Origin: Diogma glabrata
Lineage: Eukaryota > Arthropoda > Insecta > Diptera > Cylindrotomidae
Direction of reading: 5' to 3'
Length of the DNA: 64,000 nucleotides
Assembly: GCA_963693315.1 (NCBI GenBank)
Contig: OY856186.1
Location: forward strand, 367,082,359-367,146,358
In this document: positions 20,770 through 33,384 of the stretch, one piece after another
How the letters are laid out: every line of letters begins with the position of its first letter
How positions within the stretch are numbered: position 1 is the first letter of the stretch
The notes under the pieces: generated by a model
What the model was told of the DNA's origin: nothing
Databases searched by the model: none
What the model saw: only the letters and a program-made list of their open reading frames with translations
Made by a program: the position numbers and the translations under genes

Positions 20770-23000
20770 TCTAAGAAAAACCGATTTGCTGTTGTTGTTC
20801 GAACACTTTGGGTAATTTTGTTTTGACACCGTACTAAAACTAGTTAATGAATAATTTACTATTAATATACTGAATTTTTATAACAAGGTATCATCCCACA
20901 TAACTAATTATTTCTGATATGTAATTTTTCATTATTCTCAAATGTTTGCCTCATCATGTTCTTGTTTCAAATCAATTTGATTCAATATAAATTTATATTT
21001 GTTTAACAATCAAATTCAAGTGCCTGGAAATATAATATTTCTAATTGATTTCTCTTGATAATTTATCAAAATATTTTATTATTGTTGTTAAATTTGTTCG
21101 ATCAAAATTTTTTTCATGTCATCATTATCGGTTATGATTCCACCATAAAATTATTAAAAATCAATTTTGACAGTTGAATCATTTATCTCTGACATATATC
21201 AAACAAAATCTAAGTTGTATATGGGAATAAAATGCATCGACGGTAGGTTGATAAGTATTTGGATTTTCTGAATATGAACTGGAACAACAGTTACCGCGGA
21301 CATTTTTTTTCACTCTTGTAACTATAACAGTCATAACATGAGTTTTTTCAACAACCAAATTGGTCCCCAAAAATAGCAAATCCGACATAATACATTATTT
21401 TGTAAGTAACTTTGATGAATTATTTTAAAAGAACAATAGAGAATTATAATTATGTTTCATAACAAAAATCAAAAAAAAATTGTTATTATATTCATTAAAA
21501 TTTTGAGATTCATCTTCTTTGCAAAGAGATTACAATTAGAGTTTTTTTATTGCCTCCCCAAGATTCAAACCGAATACATATTTCTTTAATTTTGTTTTGT
21601 GATTGTATGAGGTTATTGCTCTGAACGAAAGTAGTTCACTAAGGGTAGTCGACTGTTTTTATTTGAAATATTGAATTTTTGATCGATGTTTTTCTTTATT
21701 TATTTTTTTTTTTAAATAAAGGGGAGAGTTTAGATAAGGGTTGAATGATTTTCGTTTTTTTTTTCTTTTAATCGATTTTAGAATAATGAAAAGTCTGAGT
21801 GTACTTGATGAGTTGCTTTTGGATTATTAAAGGATAATTGATTTTGACAGCATTATATTATATTCTTGTGTTTTAAGGGCATTAAAATTAACTATAAAAT
21901 TACAGTCTCACATTAAAAATCAACATCTCTCTCTCTTTTGTTTGTGTAAAACATTCTCCTTCTCTTTCGATTTTCAAGGAGGAGTATCTTTTCACTTTTT
22001 CACTTATTAATTTTAGGAACATTGGATAGCTAGTGTTCCACGATAAACGCATGGGATCTTGATGAAACTTTTGTATATGATCCAGGTTAACTTGAAAATA
22101 GAAGATCTGGCTTTATTTCAAAATTGGACTAAATGGCATAGAGTTTCTACCCTGTGGTTAGCATTTTATCTTTTTTCGATACCTTTAAGACAGTTTTGAT
22201 TCCGCCATTCTGTTTGAATGGAGTTCTTCTGGCGTTCCAATATATTCCTGGAATCTGATAGTTAAGAGAGTACTTAGACGAATTGGCATCTTCTAAGACA
22301 TTTATTTATTTATGTCCTATGGGATTATAATAGTTACAGTATTCCTTAGCGAAGAGAGGTTTAAGCTTCGTCGTTGTTGTGATTTGTGAATGCCTAGGTT
22401 TGAAAAGTAAATTTTTAGTTTTAGTAGATACTAAATAGTGACCACATTCGATACATGCACCTCCAAAGGTATCGTATTATCTAAACCGCTAGAAAAAAAT
22501 ATGATAATACTAACATGTGATTTATTTTATTTCGGACATTTCCATTCGGTGTGATAAATGTCTTCTTGGCAATGGAGTGTATGGAACAAAAGAACTTAAT
22601 TGTTTTGGCTACAAATTTTGTCATTGTTGTAATTAAATGTTAAACCTACCTACTCTTCAACAAAGATAACATCTCAAACTAAAGAAAAAAAAGAACAAAC
22701 CAAATTAAAAATATAATAACCATTAAAAACTATATTAGTTCTAACAACTGAATAAATCTGTTAAATATACCAATTTCACGACTAATGACGTCATTGTGTC
22801 AACTAAATCTGAAATAAAGAATTTTCGACATCTGTAATCGAATTATTCATTTAGTGTGACCAAATTTAAATTAACAACACTATATTTAGTTATGGAAGAT
22901 GAATCGTAATTACTTTAAACGAATTTTGATTGTAATAGTTGCAAATCTGTTACTATAAGCTTTAATTGGTCCTCACAACCACATTGGTTTCGTGATGGTT
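20770..23000. other. No gene seen
   Basis: AT-rich intergenic DNA without recognised coding or mobile sequence. A minus-strand frame of 69 codons at 21179-21388 has no recognisable motif. Confidence 0.5.
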
Positions 23001-23019
23001 CCGCACTTCTTTCGATTCA

Positions 23020-23180
23020 GTCAATCGTATAAATATGGAATGCATGAAACATTTTCATTCGAATATAAATAAAAAAATAAACATTATTTTGTATTTTTAC
23101 TTTTACTAGAAACTTTTGTTTTAATATCTAGTTAGTTAGAGTTGTTTTATTCTAATCTCTAATCCAAGTGACAAAGTAAG
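23020..23180 (+). promoter_or_regulatory. Candidate TATA promoter plus untranslated first exon with splice donor
   Basis: CGTATAAATATGG at about 23027-23039 is a good TATA box. A GTAAGT consensus splice donor follows at 23176, within ACAAAGTAAGTATTTCG. A short untranslated first exon (about 23055-23175) would fit, but I found no matching coding exon downstream before 26000. This is a weak call that needs transcript data. Confidence 0.25.
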
Positions 23181-24090
23181 TATTTCGAATCATGTAGAAC
23201 ACCTAATTATTTGGAAATGTTTTGTTTTACACTCGTTTCTGCTTGACACAGGATATCACTTCTTTTTGTAGTGAACAGATAGTTTTGAGTATTAAACTTT
23301 AAACTGCACCTTTTCACGAACTAAAATTTACATTTTTTTTGATGTTTTTTGTTACTGATATCACGATTTTTTGTAGTAAATAATAAATTTTATGAGCTTG
23401 GATTATAATGAAATAAATAATAAAATTAATAATAGGTAATTATTTCATTTTGATATAAGCAATTTGAATTTTTGTCATCGATTTATTTGTATACCAACTT
23501 CAACGGTTGACTGAATTATTTCCAATTTTCCTGCATTTATAAAAACAACATACCCAATAATCCGCAAGATATATAATTTGGGTCAAAGATTTATCTAGTG
23601 GTGTGGGTTGGTTGGATGAACCTCGCATATTGCCACAAAACTTTTTGAGTAGTATACCCGAATTGATTAAGCATATGATGTAAAACCAAAATAAAAGTCT
23701 CCTGATGTATGCTATTTGGTTCAGATTCTACAATAATTTGTTTATCGCCTTCAAATTAACTTTCGAAATTAAACATGACTTAGAACCATAAAAAAATGTA
23801 TGAAACAGATTTAGTTTAAGTATCATTGCTTTAATATTAATTTCATATTTCTTTAATATTAAGATTAATTTCATTGTGATTTTTCAGTATACAAATACTG
23901 AATTTATATTGTCCCACTTTTGTTTTATGAAACTGGAAACTAATTTTAATAAAACTATTTTTGAATTAAAAATAATTTTCAGAGTATGTAAATACATATT
24001 TCAAAATAAGATTCAACAAACGTTTAACCACTTATTACGGTGAAAATTTTTGTTTATTTGTATCGGAAAAACGACTGAAACTATGCAATT
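23180..24090. other. No gene seen
   Basis: AT-rich; no coding frame, terminal repeats or known motif. Confidence 0.5.
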
Positions 24091-24740
24091 TGCTATCCTA
24101 TTCACTCATTCGCAGTAAAACAAATTTTAATAATGTTTTTATGACAACCTACACACCTAAACCTTAACACATTTCTTTTAAAAAAAAATTGTCTTAGTTA
24201 AAACCTTTTACGCAGAATCTAAGTAAAATTTTAGAAAAAGTTATTGCAACCCTGGAAAAAAAATTATTTGGAACAAATTTGCTAGATAATATACCCCGCT
24301 CTTTTGTTGAAGGGACTAATGGTTGGCACATATTGCAAACCCGCGAAAAGTTATTTGGGATAAATGCGCTAAATAATATTTTATGTTGGGGTCTAATAAT
24401 CGGCATATTCTACGTTATAGCTTTTTAAACAAATTAAATTTAAACTAGATCCCGAAAAATTTAAGGAAATATTCAGTCATTCGGAGTAAAAGAACAAACA
24501 ATAATGTTTTTATAACAACCTACAAGTCTAAACCTTAACACATTCCTTTTTAAAAAATTTATCTTGGCAAAGACCGTTTTACGCAGAATCCGAGGTAAAT
24601 TTACATTTGATAATATTTTTGCAGACAAATCTTTATTAGCTAGTATCAGAATCAGCCATTAAATTTATTTGTATTCTTTTGTCATAATATACAGTAAAAG
24701 ATCAAACTATAATGTTTTTATTTATAAAAAAAAAGTGGCT
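24090..24740. repeat. Diverged tandem duplication, about 380-bp period with about 94-bp sub-repeat
   Basis: The phrase AATAATGTTTTTAT(G/A)ACAACCTAC followed by CTAAACCTTAACACATT and TTTTACGCAGAATC occurs at about 24127-24225 and again at about 24500-24592. A third, partial copy (TATAATGTTTTTAT) is near 24708. Inside the first interval is a second duplication: TTATTTGG(A/G)A(C/T)AAAT(T/G)(T/C)GCTA near 24264 and near 24351, about 90-95 bases apart. Confidence 0.65.
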
Positions 24741-24744
24741 TAGC

Positions 24745-26530
24745 TATTTACATTTACATTTTAAATAAATTTATAATAGATGGCTTGAATGTTTCACTTG
24801 AATGAATAAATTTCCGTCTGAATAAATTATCTTGCTGAAATTTCATTTTTCAATAATCGTTTTCGAAATTTTATGTTTTAATTAATTTTGTACGGTTTAT
24901 ACGGTTTACGAATACGGTTTATTGTACAAAATCTATTTCAAATTAAAATTTAAAGGTGAGTTTATGTTACAAAACTCATCATAAGTTCATATATATTAAA
25001 CAACATTAGATCAAATCATTTTTTTGAGGTTATGTCTACTAGGTTCAGCGTAAATAAGCAAAAGTGGTATTCGCTATTTTTTTCACAAACAGCGATCTAC
25101 CGCATCGCTTTGATATTTTGAAGTACAGTTTATAAAAAAGCCTTTAACATTATTTTTGGAAACACCTTTTATGTACAATTGTCTTGGACTTGGTGCTGTA
25201 TGTTTCAAGGGACTTGGGAATACTAAGATCCATCATTGTGAGGTAAAGCACACAAAGTCCTTTTTAATAAATAGCCGTTACATAAAATGACGTAATTTAA
25301 TTAAGGATATCAGGGAAATAAAAAAAAATTACAAAGTAAAAAAAAATTTCGGGGTAAGGGAAGCAGTTAATAGAGATATAGCAGGGTTTGTGATTTTCAA
25401 ACAGTTTTTTGGTTTTCCTGTAAAATTTTAAAAATGTGACTTGTTGTAGTTTACCTCCCACCTACAGATATTTAAAGCGAGATAAAATAGCAACAGTAAC
25501 AACATAAAATATTATGTATTCTCAACAAAACATATCAACAAAACTGACAGTCATCTCTCTACAACAATAGTTTGTTTGTTCACATATAATTATGTCGTAT
25601 TGTCACATCAAAACCCCAAAAACGAAAAAAGTAACACAAACAAATTTTATTTTATACACCAACATAGAGACTTTCAACATTATTTTTGGCTAGCTAAAAT
25701 GTATTCATATAATCAATCCTAAACTAATATTTGCATATATTAAAAAGTCATAATCAATTTATTGCAACAAGTAATCAATCAATCAACGTCAGTTTTCGTA
25801 CCACCAAAACTCACAATTTAATTTTACAAATTGATATTTTCCTACATCAACATTTTAATAAAAACATTATTCGATTTTCGTTTTCAACCTTCATTTTCCA
25901 TAACATCAAGCTATCAAACGAATGTAGCTAATATTCTTGTATCAGGTTATATTTTCTTCTCTTTGAAATGTTTTTGTTGATGAACATCTTAAATTTTTCA
26001 TCTCAAAAAGTTTTATTATGTTCAAAAAAAAAAAAACAACAACAAGAGATTGTTTCTGTTATTTACCATTTTCACATAATAAATCCATAGTCATAAGTCT
26101 CGTAACATAAATCATAAAAGAAAAAACTACATACTTCAAATAATAATAACACAAGTGCTGTAACAAGCAAGCACAAGGAAGAAATTGTGTCACAATAAAT
26201 ATAAAACATTTTCGTATAAGCAAAGTACATAAAATACAGAAAAAAAAATGTAAAGCCAAAGGAAAAATTCTAAAGGAAAATTAAAATTGGGAATTTTTTG
26301 TTTGTTGTGTTTTTCCAGCTTACAATGGTTTGTTCTTTCAAAGTAGATTTGAAAAAACTAAATGACCTCAAAAAGTTTTGTAGTGGTTGCAAGTTTATAT
26401 TACATTTTGTTGTTGTATTTTATGGTTTAAGGTTTACGTTTATGTCTGTTATAATCGATGAAATACTATTTTAATGTATTAAAAAAAATTAACATAAATT
26501 AAATTAAGTGAAAAATTTTGGAAGTTACGT
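24745..26530. other. No gene seen
   Basis: AT-rich DNA downstream of the saposin-like gene. The frames at 25731-25931 (plus) and 26059-26259 (minus) have no recognisable motif or codon signal. Confidence 0.5.
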
Positions 26531-26531
26531 T

Positions 26532-26537
26532 TTTATT
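26532..26537 (-). terminator. AATAAA polyadenylation signal at the stop codon of copy 1
   Basis: AATAAA on the minus strand begins with the last base of the TAA stop codon. If used, the 3' UTR would be only about 20-30 bases long. Confidence 0.4.
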
Positions 26538-27222
26538 TAAATACATAAATAAGCACGTTTACAGATCAATTTTGGTGCAACTCTATGAACAATATCATGC
26601 ACTATTTGTGAAGCTTTGTGCCTAATAAAATTAGTACAAGTATGTCTAAAACTCTTTGGTATCTTATGGCAACCACGTTCAAGAAAGTCCTTGATTTTAT
26701 GCGCCACATGACTGTTTCCAAGCAGGTGTGTCACTTTATGTATGACATCGCCAATCAATTTCTTACATAACGAACAAAAAGGATTTTGCAACTTGAAACG
26801 TTTTTTCTTTAAAGATATTTGTCCAAATGTTCCATTTGTGTATTTATATTCAGAAATAATTAAACCATTTGATCCATCATCGTTGTAGAGACTTGTATAA
26901 TCCAAATCATCGTTCAATAAACATAAATCTATAATTTGACAAATTACCTGAAATAGTTTTTTCACATTAATTAAATTTAATTAAATATTGGAAAATAATT
27001 AGATACCTTGGAATCTGTAATCCCATCCACTTGCAGTTCGGCAATTTCATTTGAAAAACTTCGTAATGAAGATTTAAAACTATATCCAGGTGAATCTAGA
27101 ATATTTTTACATATTTCACAGTTTACTGAATTATATGTTAAAACACTTGAGGTAGGTTTATGTGATATTTGAAAGCTCCAGATTACATGAATTTGTAAAA
27201 AAATCAATGTTGATAGTTTCAT
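26537..27222 (-). CDS. Secreted two-domain saposin-B-like protein, copy 1 (two exons)
   Basis: Exon 1 is 27007-27222 and exon 2 is 26537-26947, joined across a 59-bp phase-0 GT-AG intron into 208 codons. The ATG at 27222 gives a hydrophobic signal peptide (MKLSTLIFLQIHVIWSF). A TTG four codons upstream in the same frame is not a credible start. Domain 1 (about residues 30-80) has NCEICKNIL at its start and, across the splice, VICQIIDLCL at its end. That is the outer cysteine pattern of a saposin B fold, with the middle pair missing. A Tyr/Asn/Ser linker follows. Domain 2 has all six cysteines in canonical spacing: FCSLCKK, RGCHKIP, HTC and LICKRAYLC. It is rich in Lys and His. Saposin-like proteins bind or disturb lipids; the exact role here is unknown. 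A paralogue lies at 37439-38168. Confidence 0.85.
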
Positions 27223-27275
27223 TTTACCGAACAACTACTGTCGAGTTAAATAATATTCTAAATGGTTTGGTCTTC

Positions 27276-27284
27276 ATATTTATA
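27276..27284 (-). promoter_or_regulatory. TATA box of saposin-like gene copy 1
   Basis: TATAAATAT on the minus strand, about 55-60 bases before the ATG at 27222. This predicts transcription starting near 27250 and a leader of about 30 bases. Confidence 0.6.
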
Positions 27285-27299
27285 TGAATTACAGATGAT

Positions 27300-28610
27300 A
27301 ACTAAACGAGTTATTTTAGAAATTATTTGATAAATTTATGATTACCTAAAATTTTATTTAATTATAAAATTTTAATCTCGATGTATAAATTTTAATTTGG
27401 GTAGTTATGACGTTTACTGGTATTTCAGAAAAATTTAATTTATTTTCTGATAATATGTGTAAAATTTTTAATATATAATACTATTAGATCCGGGATTCGT
27501 TCGCTTGCAATAAACATGCAAATCAATTGGATATTTCAACGATTTTTATGAAAAGTTTTACGTATCGTGATTTGGAAAAAGTAGCTGGGCTAATCATATG
27601 TACACAACACAGAAAATAGTAGAAACAGGACGAGCTGCATTTCCGTTGTAATAGGAGATCAAAAAGAATTTAGAATAATGGAAAACCGCACTAAAGGCTT
27701 ATGTATCAGATTTCATTGAAATCAACTGAATCAACTAAAAGCTTTTAAAACTATGGGCAATCATAGCAATAGCTATTGTATCGAGTTTCATAAAAATCAA
27801 ATGGCATTACTTAAAGCTATTAAAGATTTAAAGAAACAGAGTTCGAAAAACAAAGTTTACGAAATCGCTTAGTAAGGTTTTAGGTTTTTAGAAATTGTTG
27901 AACAAAACAAAAATAAATTTAAAATAAATTTACCAACTGTTCGGAATAACAAATAATTAGCTTTGTTCAGGTTTGTCTTAACGCAATGCAGCATGGGTTC
28001 AACCTATATGATGGTGTAAGGACATGTTCATCACATCTCTTTAAATACAGTATGATGTCGTTTTTGACTCAATTCATTACTGGCCAGGCAAAACACATTT
28101 TTAATAAAAATTTTAAAAGAAGTAAATCATAGTACTAATGCTTTCAAACCCAAATGCCATGCTACTACTCTATTTTTGATGCAAGAAATCAGATTTGCTA
28201 TATTAGGGAAAATGGTTTTATTGGCATAATGCCTCAAACTGTTCCCAATAGAAAGGTTAAACATATGCGATGCCAGAGAAGTCTTAATAAATTCATCTAG
28301 AAAGGTAAGATTTACAATGCAGATCTCAAGTTTACAGATTTTTCCTAAAGTAATCGCTGACTTCTTTTTTTTTAAATTAAAACATTACAAATTTGACACA
28401 TTTCCTGATGATAACGCTACTAAAAATACTTGACATTATATCATTTAATAATCATAAATATATTGTTTGACACAGTTTTTCATCCATGCCAGTTATCTAA
28501 TTAAAAGATAATATAATCACTACTAGACCGGGAGGCAGCGTTGCATTTTGGTTAGTGTTTTGATACCGATTTAATTTAGTTTTTATAGATAGATTTCTTA
28601 TTTGTGATGT
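27300..28610. other. No gene seen
   Basis: AT-rich upstream region of the saposin-like gene. No coding frame or element recognised. Confidence 0.5.
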
Positions 28611-28615
28611 AGAAA

Positions 28616-28960
28616 CTAAGAGTCAGCCGTCAGACTTGCGGGGGGTGTGGCTGTGAGGGAGGGAGTTTTAAACTAGAAAAAAAAACGTATTCCAAAAGTC
28701 ATTTGATGCCGCTTCAAAGTTTATATGATGCATGTTTAAACCATAACAATTGAAAAAAAAGTGAGCAGCTGATTGGCGGATGTGAGATTATAAGTCAGCT
28801 ACTCGTATATATATGTATCAAAATGCGATATGGTCAAGTCATTTGATGCTAGATGAAATTCATACTGATGTATTATAATACTATTAAAAGTATAGAAGTA
28901 AGAATCAGCAGCAGGTATATCGGGGGTAAAACCGTCAGCTGGACAGTAAATGTTTTGAGG
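28616..28960. repeat. Diverged direct repeats
   Basis: AAGTCATTTGATGC is found at about 28697 and again at about 28834, each followed by a similar 25-base stretch. AAGAGTCAGC...CGGGGGG (28618-28645) recurs as AAGAATCAGC...CGGGGGT (28901-28927). This looks like two to three units of a diverged tandem array. Confidence 0.5.
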
Positions 28961-29087
28961 GATCATTGAATCTTAGTGAGGAACAATATTTTTTTTCGGC
29001 AAACAGCTGTAAAATTTAACTTTACTGTCAAAGGTTAGAGTCTTACTTTTTTGACATAAAATCAAAGTTGCTATAAAGTACGCCATT

Positions 29088-29150
29088 TTTTCTTTTTTAC
29101 GGCGGCAGTAAAGTAACTCATATTTTTATGGCGGCAGTAAAGTTACTTTC
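29088..29150. repeat. Short tandem duplication of GGCGGCAGTAAAG
   Basis: GGCGGCAGTAAAGTAACT (29101-29118) is followed about 30 bases later by GGCGGCAGTAAAGTTACT (29131-29148). Confidence 0.6.
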
Positions 29151-29399
29151 TATAGCTTTATATAACTATAATTAATTATCAATTGAAATATGTGATTATA
29201 AATTTGAATCTTAAATGTTTTCGTAAAAGCAAAAACTTGTGCCACATTTTAAATCCATATTTTCGACAGACAAACGTGTACATTTGATAGTCTGCGTATA
29301 TCAATTGTGTATATCAGCAGAGATGTCTATTAATGTAATTTCAATAACTTATTTGAATTTTCGTTTTTTGATGTGAATGTAAATAAAAAATATGTAGGG

Positions 29400-29560
29400 T
29401 TGAAATATCAAGGCTCTAAGATATTAAGACTTCGGTTTGGTTTAAGGATTTTTATATAGTTTTCGGCAAAATGCTTTTATGAGGACCTTGTTTTTAGTTT
29501 TGGGCAGCGATGTATATTAAACAAAAAATTCTTTATAAAAGCATGTACACGAAAAAAAAA
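29400..29560 (+). repeat. Interspersed repeat, second copy of the 3930-4080 element
   Basis: Same sequence phrases as the minus strand of 3930-4080: TATATAGTTTTCGGCAAAA, TTTTATGAGGACC and GCGATGTATATTAAAC. Orientation is opposite. No terminal structure was found. Confidence 0.6.
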
Positions 29561-29696
29561 GTTATTACAAAATCAAAAATTGAAACCTTTATTAATATTC
29601 AAAAAATATTGCAAAAATTATAACAAAATTTAAACTTATTTTACCAACTGTTCCTGTTATTCAGAAGTCTGGAATAAAAAAATACTCAAGAAATAT

Positions 29697-29790
29697 TTTT
29701 TTTTTTTTAATTAATTAGTTAGACATGTTTAGCACACTAAATATGAAATATTCAATATCCTTCACTCCTTTAATATCCGAAGATACCATT
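29697..29790 (-). mobile_element. Very short LINE 3' end with poly(A), same family as 42001-44090
   Basis: After a poly(T) run, the plus strand reads GTTAGACATGTTTAG and, later, AATATCCGAAGATACCAT. Both phrases occur at the same relative place in the 3' UTR of the minus-strand LINE at 42001-42090. This copy is truncated to under 100 bases. Confidence 0.65.
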
Positions 29791-29804
29791 GTAATAATTG
29801 AGCT

Positions 29805-30715
29805 TTTAGACGAAAATTTATAATTCTTAATTTACGCCGGATAGCTCAAAAACTATAATTATAACTAAAACACTGAATTACGCAACAAACAAATAATCAC
29901 TTAAAATCTCTTTTCTTAATCACTTTGAAATTAATAATTATTTAATAATAATAGCTAATGGTGAAAAATAATCAACAAACATTATACAAAATGAAATATA
30001 AAACAAAAGCTTACAATAATCTTGTTTCTTCAATGTTGTCTTCATCGTGATTTTTTTGCATCTTTCGTTTACCTTCTGTGATAACTCCCTTTATTAACAA
30101 TTCCTGATTGTACAATATATTTAGCACATTCATTACACGGAAACAGTGCTACATACATTGTGCTTCCTTCGATACACGAGTCGACCTTATTTAAAATTGC
30201 ATGCACTTATGCATGTATCACGTATAAATGTTTATTGCTTAAGGTATTCAATTCTTTCCCCCCATGAAAATTCATCATTATTGCAGCCAATTGGAAATCC
30301 ACTATAACCAATCCCCACAATTTATTATCGTTGTTTACGATTATGACACCAACTCGTGTTGTTGGATCTTTACTACGTTTTGCTGCCAGAAATACAGTTG
30401 TCATAAAATATTCAGACCAATGAAGACAATCACCACGCTTTTTAATTTGGTCATGTTTATCTTTTTCCATAAAGAAATAGAAATAACTGATAATCTCTTT
30501 ACTTTTTTAAGATCGATGTATAAATAAACTTTTCTTGCACATTTCATCACATGAACCAACAATATAAAAAACTTTGACATCACCATGAATACCCCTTTAA
30601 TTTTATTGAACAACACCAAATAAGAAAAAACTTGACATCACCATCAGTATAAATTTAATTTTTCTATATAATAAAAAAACATTTACATTTTTTTCTATTT
30701 TTAAATAAAATATAT
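29805..30715 (-). repeat. Segmental duplication unit A (dCMP deaminase-like)
   Basis: Matches 33385-34187 along its length, including non-coding flanks: shared CGAAAATTTATAATTCTTAA at one end and AACATTTACATTTTTTTCTA at the other. Unit A carries about 70 extra bases near 29955-30040 that unit B lacks. The copies are direct, about 3.5 kb apart. Confidence 0.85.
30050..30470 (-). pseudogene. dCMP deaminase-like pseudogene, copy A (stop at the catalytic Glu codon)
   Basis: From ATG 30470 the frame gives HWSEYFMTTVFLAAKRSKDP, then TTRVGVIIVNNDNK, the N-terminal part of deoxycytidylate deaminase, the zinc enzyme that converts dCMP to dUMP for thymidylate synthesis. The next 60 bases make sense only in another frame (GIGYSGFPIGCNNDEF-like), because a base is lost at about 30320-30326 and one gained at about 30256-30262. 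The frame then returns with KELNTL and VIHA. The zinc/catalytic motif HAE reads HA followed by TAA (30207-30209), a single G-to-T change of the Glu codon. Beyond the stop, [13 protein letters not shown] (30121-30160) keeps the second zinc motif PCxxC. Confidence 0.85.
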
Positions 30716-30821
30716 TTCTTTTGTTTTATTTTTAATGAGATCAAAATTTTATAATAAGTGATTTAAATGTAACAACCACTTTTGAGATTTAAAATTATAC
30801 TAACTCTTTTAACATTTGATA

Positions 30822-30954
<133 letters not shown>

Positions 30955-31379
30955 TTATTTTATATTTTCTCTTTCCCCTTCCAGTATTAATAAACAATTC
31001 CCCAAGTTAAAAAAACATTTAATCAAACATGTTTATTGAAATTGCGTGACGTAACCAAGCCGAAAACAGTAGTACAAAAAAATGTAGCTACAATTTAAGA
31101 AGATTAATAAAATTATAAGTGAGTTTGAAAATTATTATTTTCAGAGTAAAAATTGAATATTCCGCCGTTACAAAACTAGGAGAAACTAGGACAATGATGG
31201 AGGCTACATCTTTATCCGTTTTTTATCCTAGAAGAAAGGACTATGATAATCGCCAATTATGACTCTCTACAAAAATTGCCCCGACTATATAAATTATTCA
31301 TCATTGAATGACGATATAAGAAAAAAAACAAACCGAAGTTACGTCAAAAGGAACCAGAAACAGAAAACCTGATGTTCAT

Positions 31380-32290
31380 AAAAAATATATCTATAACATT
31401 ATGTATTAAAATTATTTATCAAATTTTTATTTTTGAATTTAATTTACTTAAAATATTTATTTATTTTATTATTAAAAATAAAGAAAAAATATTTATTAAT
31501 TATTTATTTACTTGAAAAAAAAACATGTATTTATTTTATTTATTAAAAATAAAAAATATTTATTTACTTATCTCTTTTATTTATTGCATTTTTTTATTCA
31601 TTTGGAAAATAAAATATATTTATTTATTTAAAGTATTTGTTTAATTACTTATTCTATTTAGAAAAATTTGTTTAGTTCAATCTTCAAAAATTATTTTTAT
31701 TTTTGAAAATTTAACAAAGAAATTTTTGTTTAATTAATTTATTTATTCCTAAAATTATTATTTTCAAAAAATATATTCTGTCTAGAAAAATGTGTTTAGT
31801 TAAATCTTCAAAAATTATTTTTATATTATTTTTATTTTTATATACCTTATTTTTTATTAATAATTATTTTTATATACCTAAAATTATATTTTTATATAAT
31901 ATAATAAATTTTATTTATTTAATTTCTTAATTTCAGATATGCTGAAATCCAGTAACATCCTATAATTATTTATGCGACTATAACACCTTTAGTCAAAATA
32001 TTTATCCATTCAAGATTGAAAATAAAAATATTTAATTATTTATTAGGTGTTAAGTCCTATCTTTCAAAATGTTTATTTATTTAAAAAAAATAAAGTAATT
32101 TAATATATTATAGATTTATATCTTGATGTGTTTGTTTTTATAAAAAAATTTTAATTGAATTAATTTATCTTAAAATTATTTATATTAATATTCTAAAAAG
32201 ATTACTTTATTTAATAAAATTTATTTATTTAATTCTCAAAAATAATTGTTTTTATTTATTTTATTTTTTTATTTAATATAGATAAGAGAT
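31380..32290. repeat. Very AT-rich low-complexity DNA (TATTTATTTA words)
   Basis: About 0.9 kb dominated by TTTATTTA, AAAATAAA and TTATTTTTA words, with almost no G or C. No gene. Confidence 0.8.
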
Positions 32291-32945
32291 TTCCAAGTCA
32301 AGACTTGTTTGTTGACAAAAAACAACCGAAATATGATACAAATGTCCTACGTCATCCAAGTCTACTCTTGAATTCCCACGCTCGCGAGCACTCCCCAAGA
32401 ATGCATGTAAGAACCGTCTAGATAAGCCCCAAACGACCAGATTCTACAGAACGGTTTCTCCCTAACCTTAAACTAACAAAGGCAATCACAACTGTCACGA
32501 TTAGACCTTAAGCCCATTTCTACTGACCCAGTTTAGATTCCTTACCCTAAAACTAAACTAAAAATAAATTATTAGAACTAATGACGTTTCTGGAGAACGC
32601 GCCCAAGCGCCAGACTTCAAGTCGTCTTAAACTCAATAGACATTGTTCTATTGTAAAGCTAAATTGTAAAAATAGTTAAATTTGAAATTGTATGAGGTGA
32701 AGCCTCTGATCCTGAAAAAGAATAATTGGTTCCTCTCTTCATTTCACCGAAGATGCCTCTGAGCAAAGAATGGTACTACTGGTTTGTACCTAGGTACAAA
32801 CACAGCAGCACCACTTTCCCGTCGTTTTAGAACTCCCTCGCTGGAATGAAGAGGAGAGACCAATGTTCGTCGATCACATGTCCATGATGGACAGAGGCGT
32901 CCTAAGAACATAATCATCGTTAAGGGGAGAAGTCCCATGGATGGC
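32290..32945. other. GC-richer island of unknown origin
   Basis: Base composition changes sharply here compared with both sides. CG-containing words such as CCACGCTCGCGAGC and GGAGAACGCGCCCAAGCGCC occur, and a minus-strand frame of 64 codons (32744-32938) reads VFVPRYKPVVPFF near its end. I recognise no protein family. It may be a decayed LTR or other inserted element, or an exon of a gene not otherwise visible. Confidence 0.35.
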
Positions 32946-33044
32946 TTTTTAGGCCTACCAGTTCAGAAAGATATTTATAAACATACACAAAAACTTACAA
33001 AATTGTACCACAATATGTACATTATTCAAATTCCATATTAAAAA

Positions 33045-33310
33045 CCAACCTGGTTTTACCAAAAAAAAACCCCAAAAAAAAACAAAATTGGTTTATCAAA
33101 AATTATCATTAACCAAAAACCCAAAACTGGTTTTTCCAAAAAAAATTCACGAAAATTCCTGACAAAATTATTTTTGCCAAACCAAACCGGTTTGACAACG
33201 CCCTATCTAAAAAAACCACAAAAACTGGTTTGAGATATATACAATTTTTTAATTTATTTGCGCCAAATTTATATACAAACATTTCCACGTAAACCGAAAC
33301 CGGTTTAGCA
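33045..33310. promoter_or_regulatory. Cluster of AACYGGTTT words (Grainyhead-like sites)
   Basis: Close variants of AACCGGTTT occur at about 33047 (AACCTGGTTT), 33087 (ATTGGTTT), 33125 (AACTGGTTTT), 33184 (AAACCGGTTT), 33222 (AAACTGGTTT) and 33297 (AAACCGGTTT). The insect factor Grainyhead binds ACYGGTT-type sites. The cluster could be an enhancer, or just a decayed tandem repeat, since the flanking AAAAACC words are also repetitive. Confidence 0.3.
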
Positions 33311-33384
33311 AAAGATCCCGCCAAAAATAACTTTATATAAATTGACAGGTCCATGTTTCGGCGCCACGTATAATATTTTAGACT

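Noticed and set aside
26977..27234. TTG start and read-through of exon 1 for saposin-like copy 1 (and the same at 37908-38186 for copy 2)
   Set aside because: The longer frames begin at TTG and run into the intron; an ATG with a signal peptide just downstream and a GT donor after GITDSK / GYKDSK explain the gene better.
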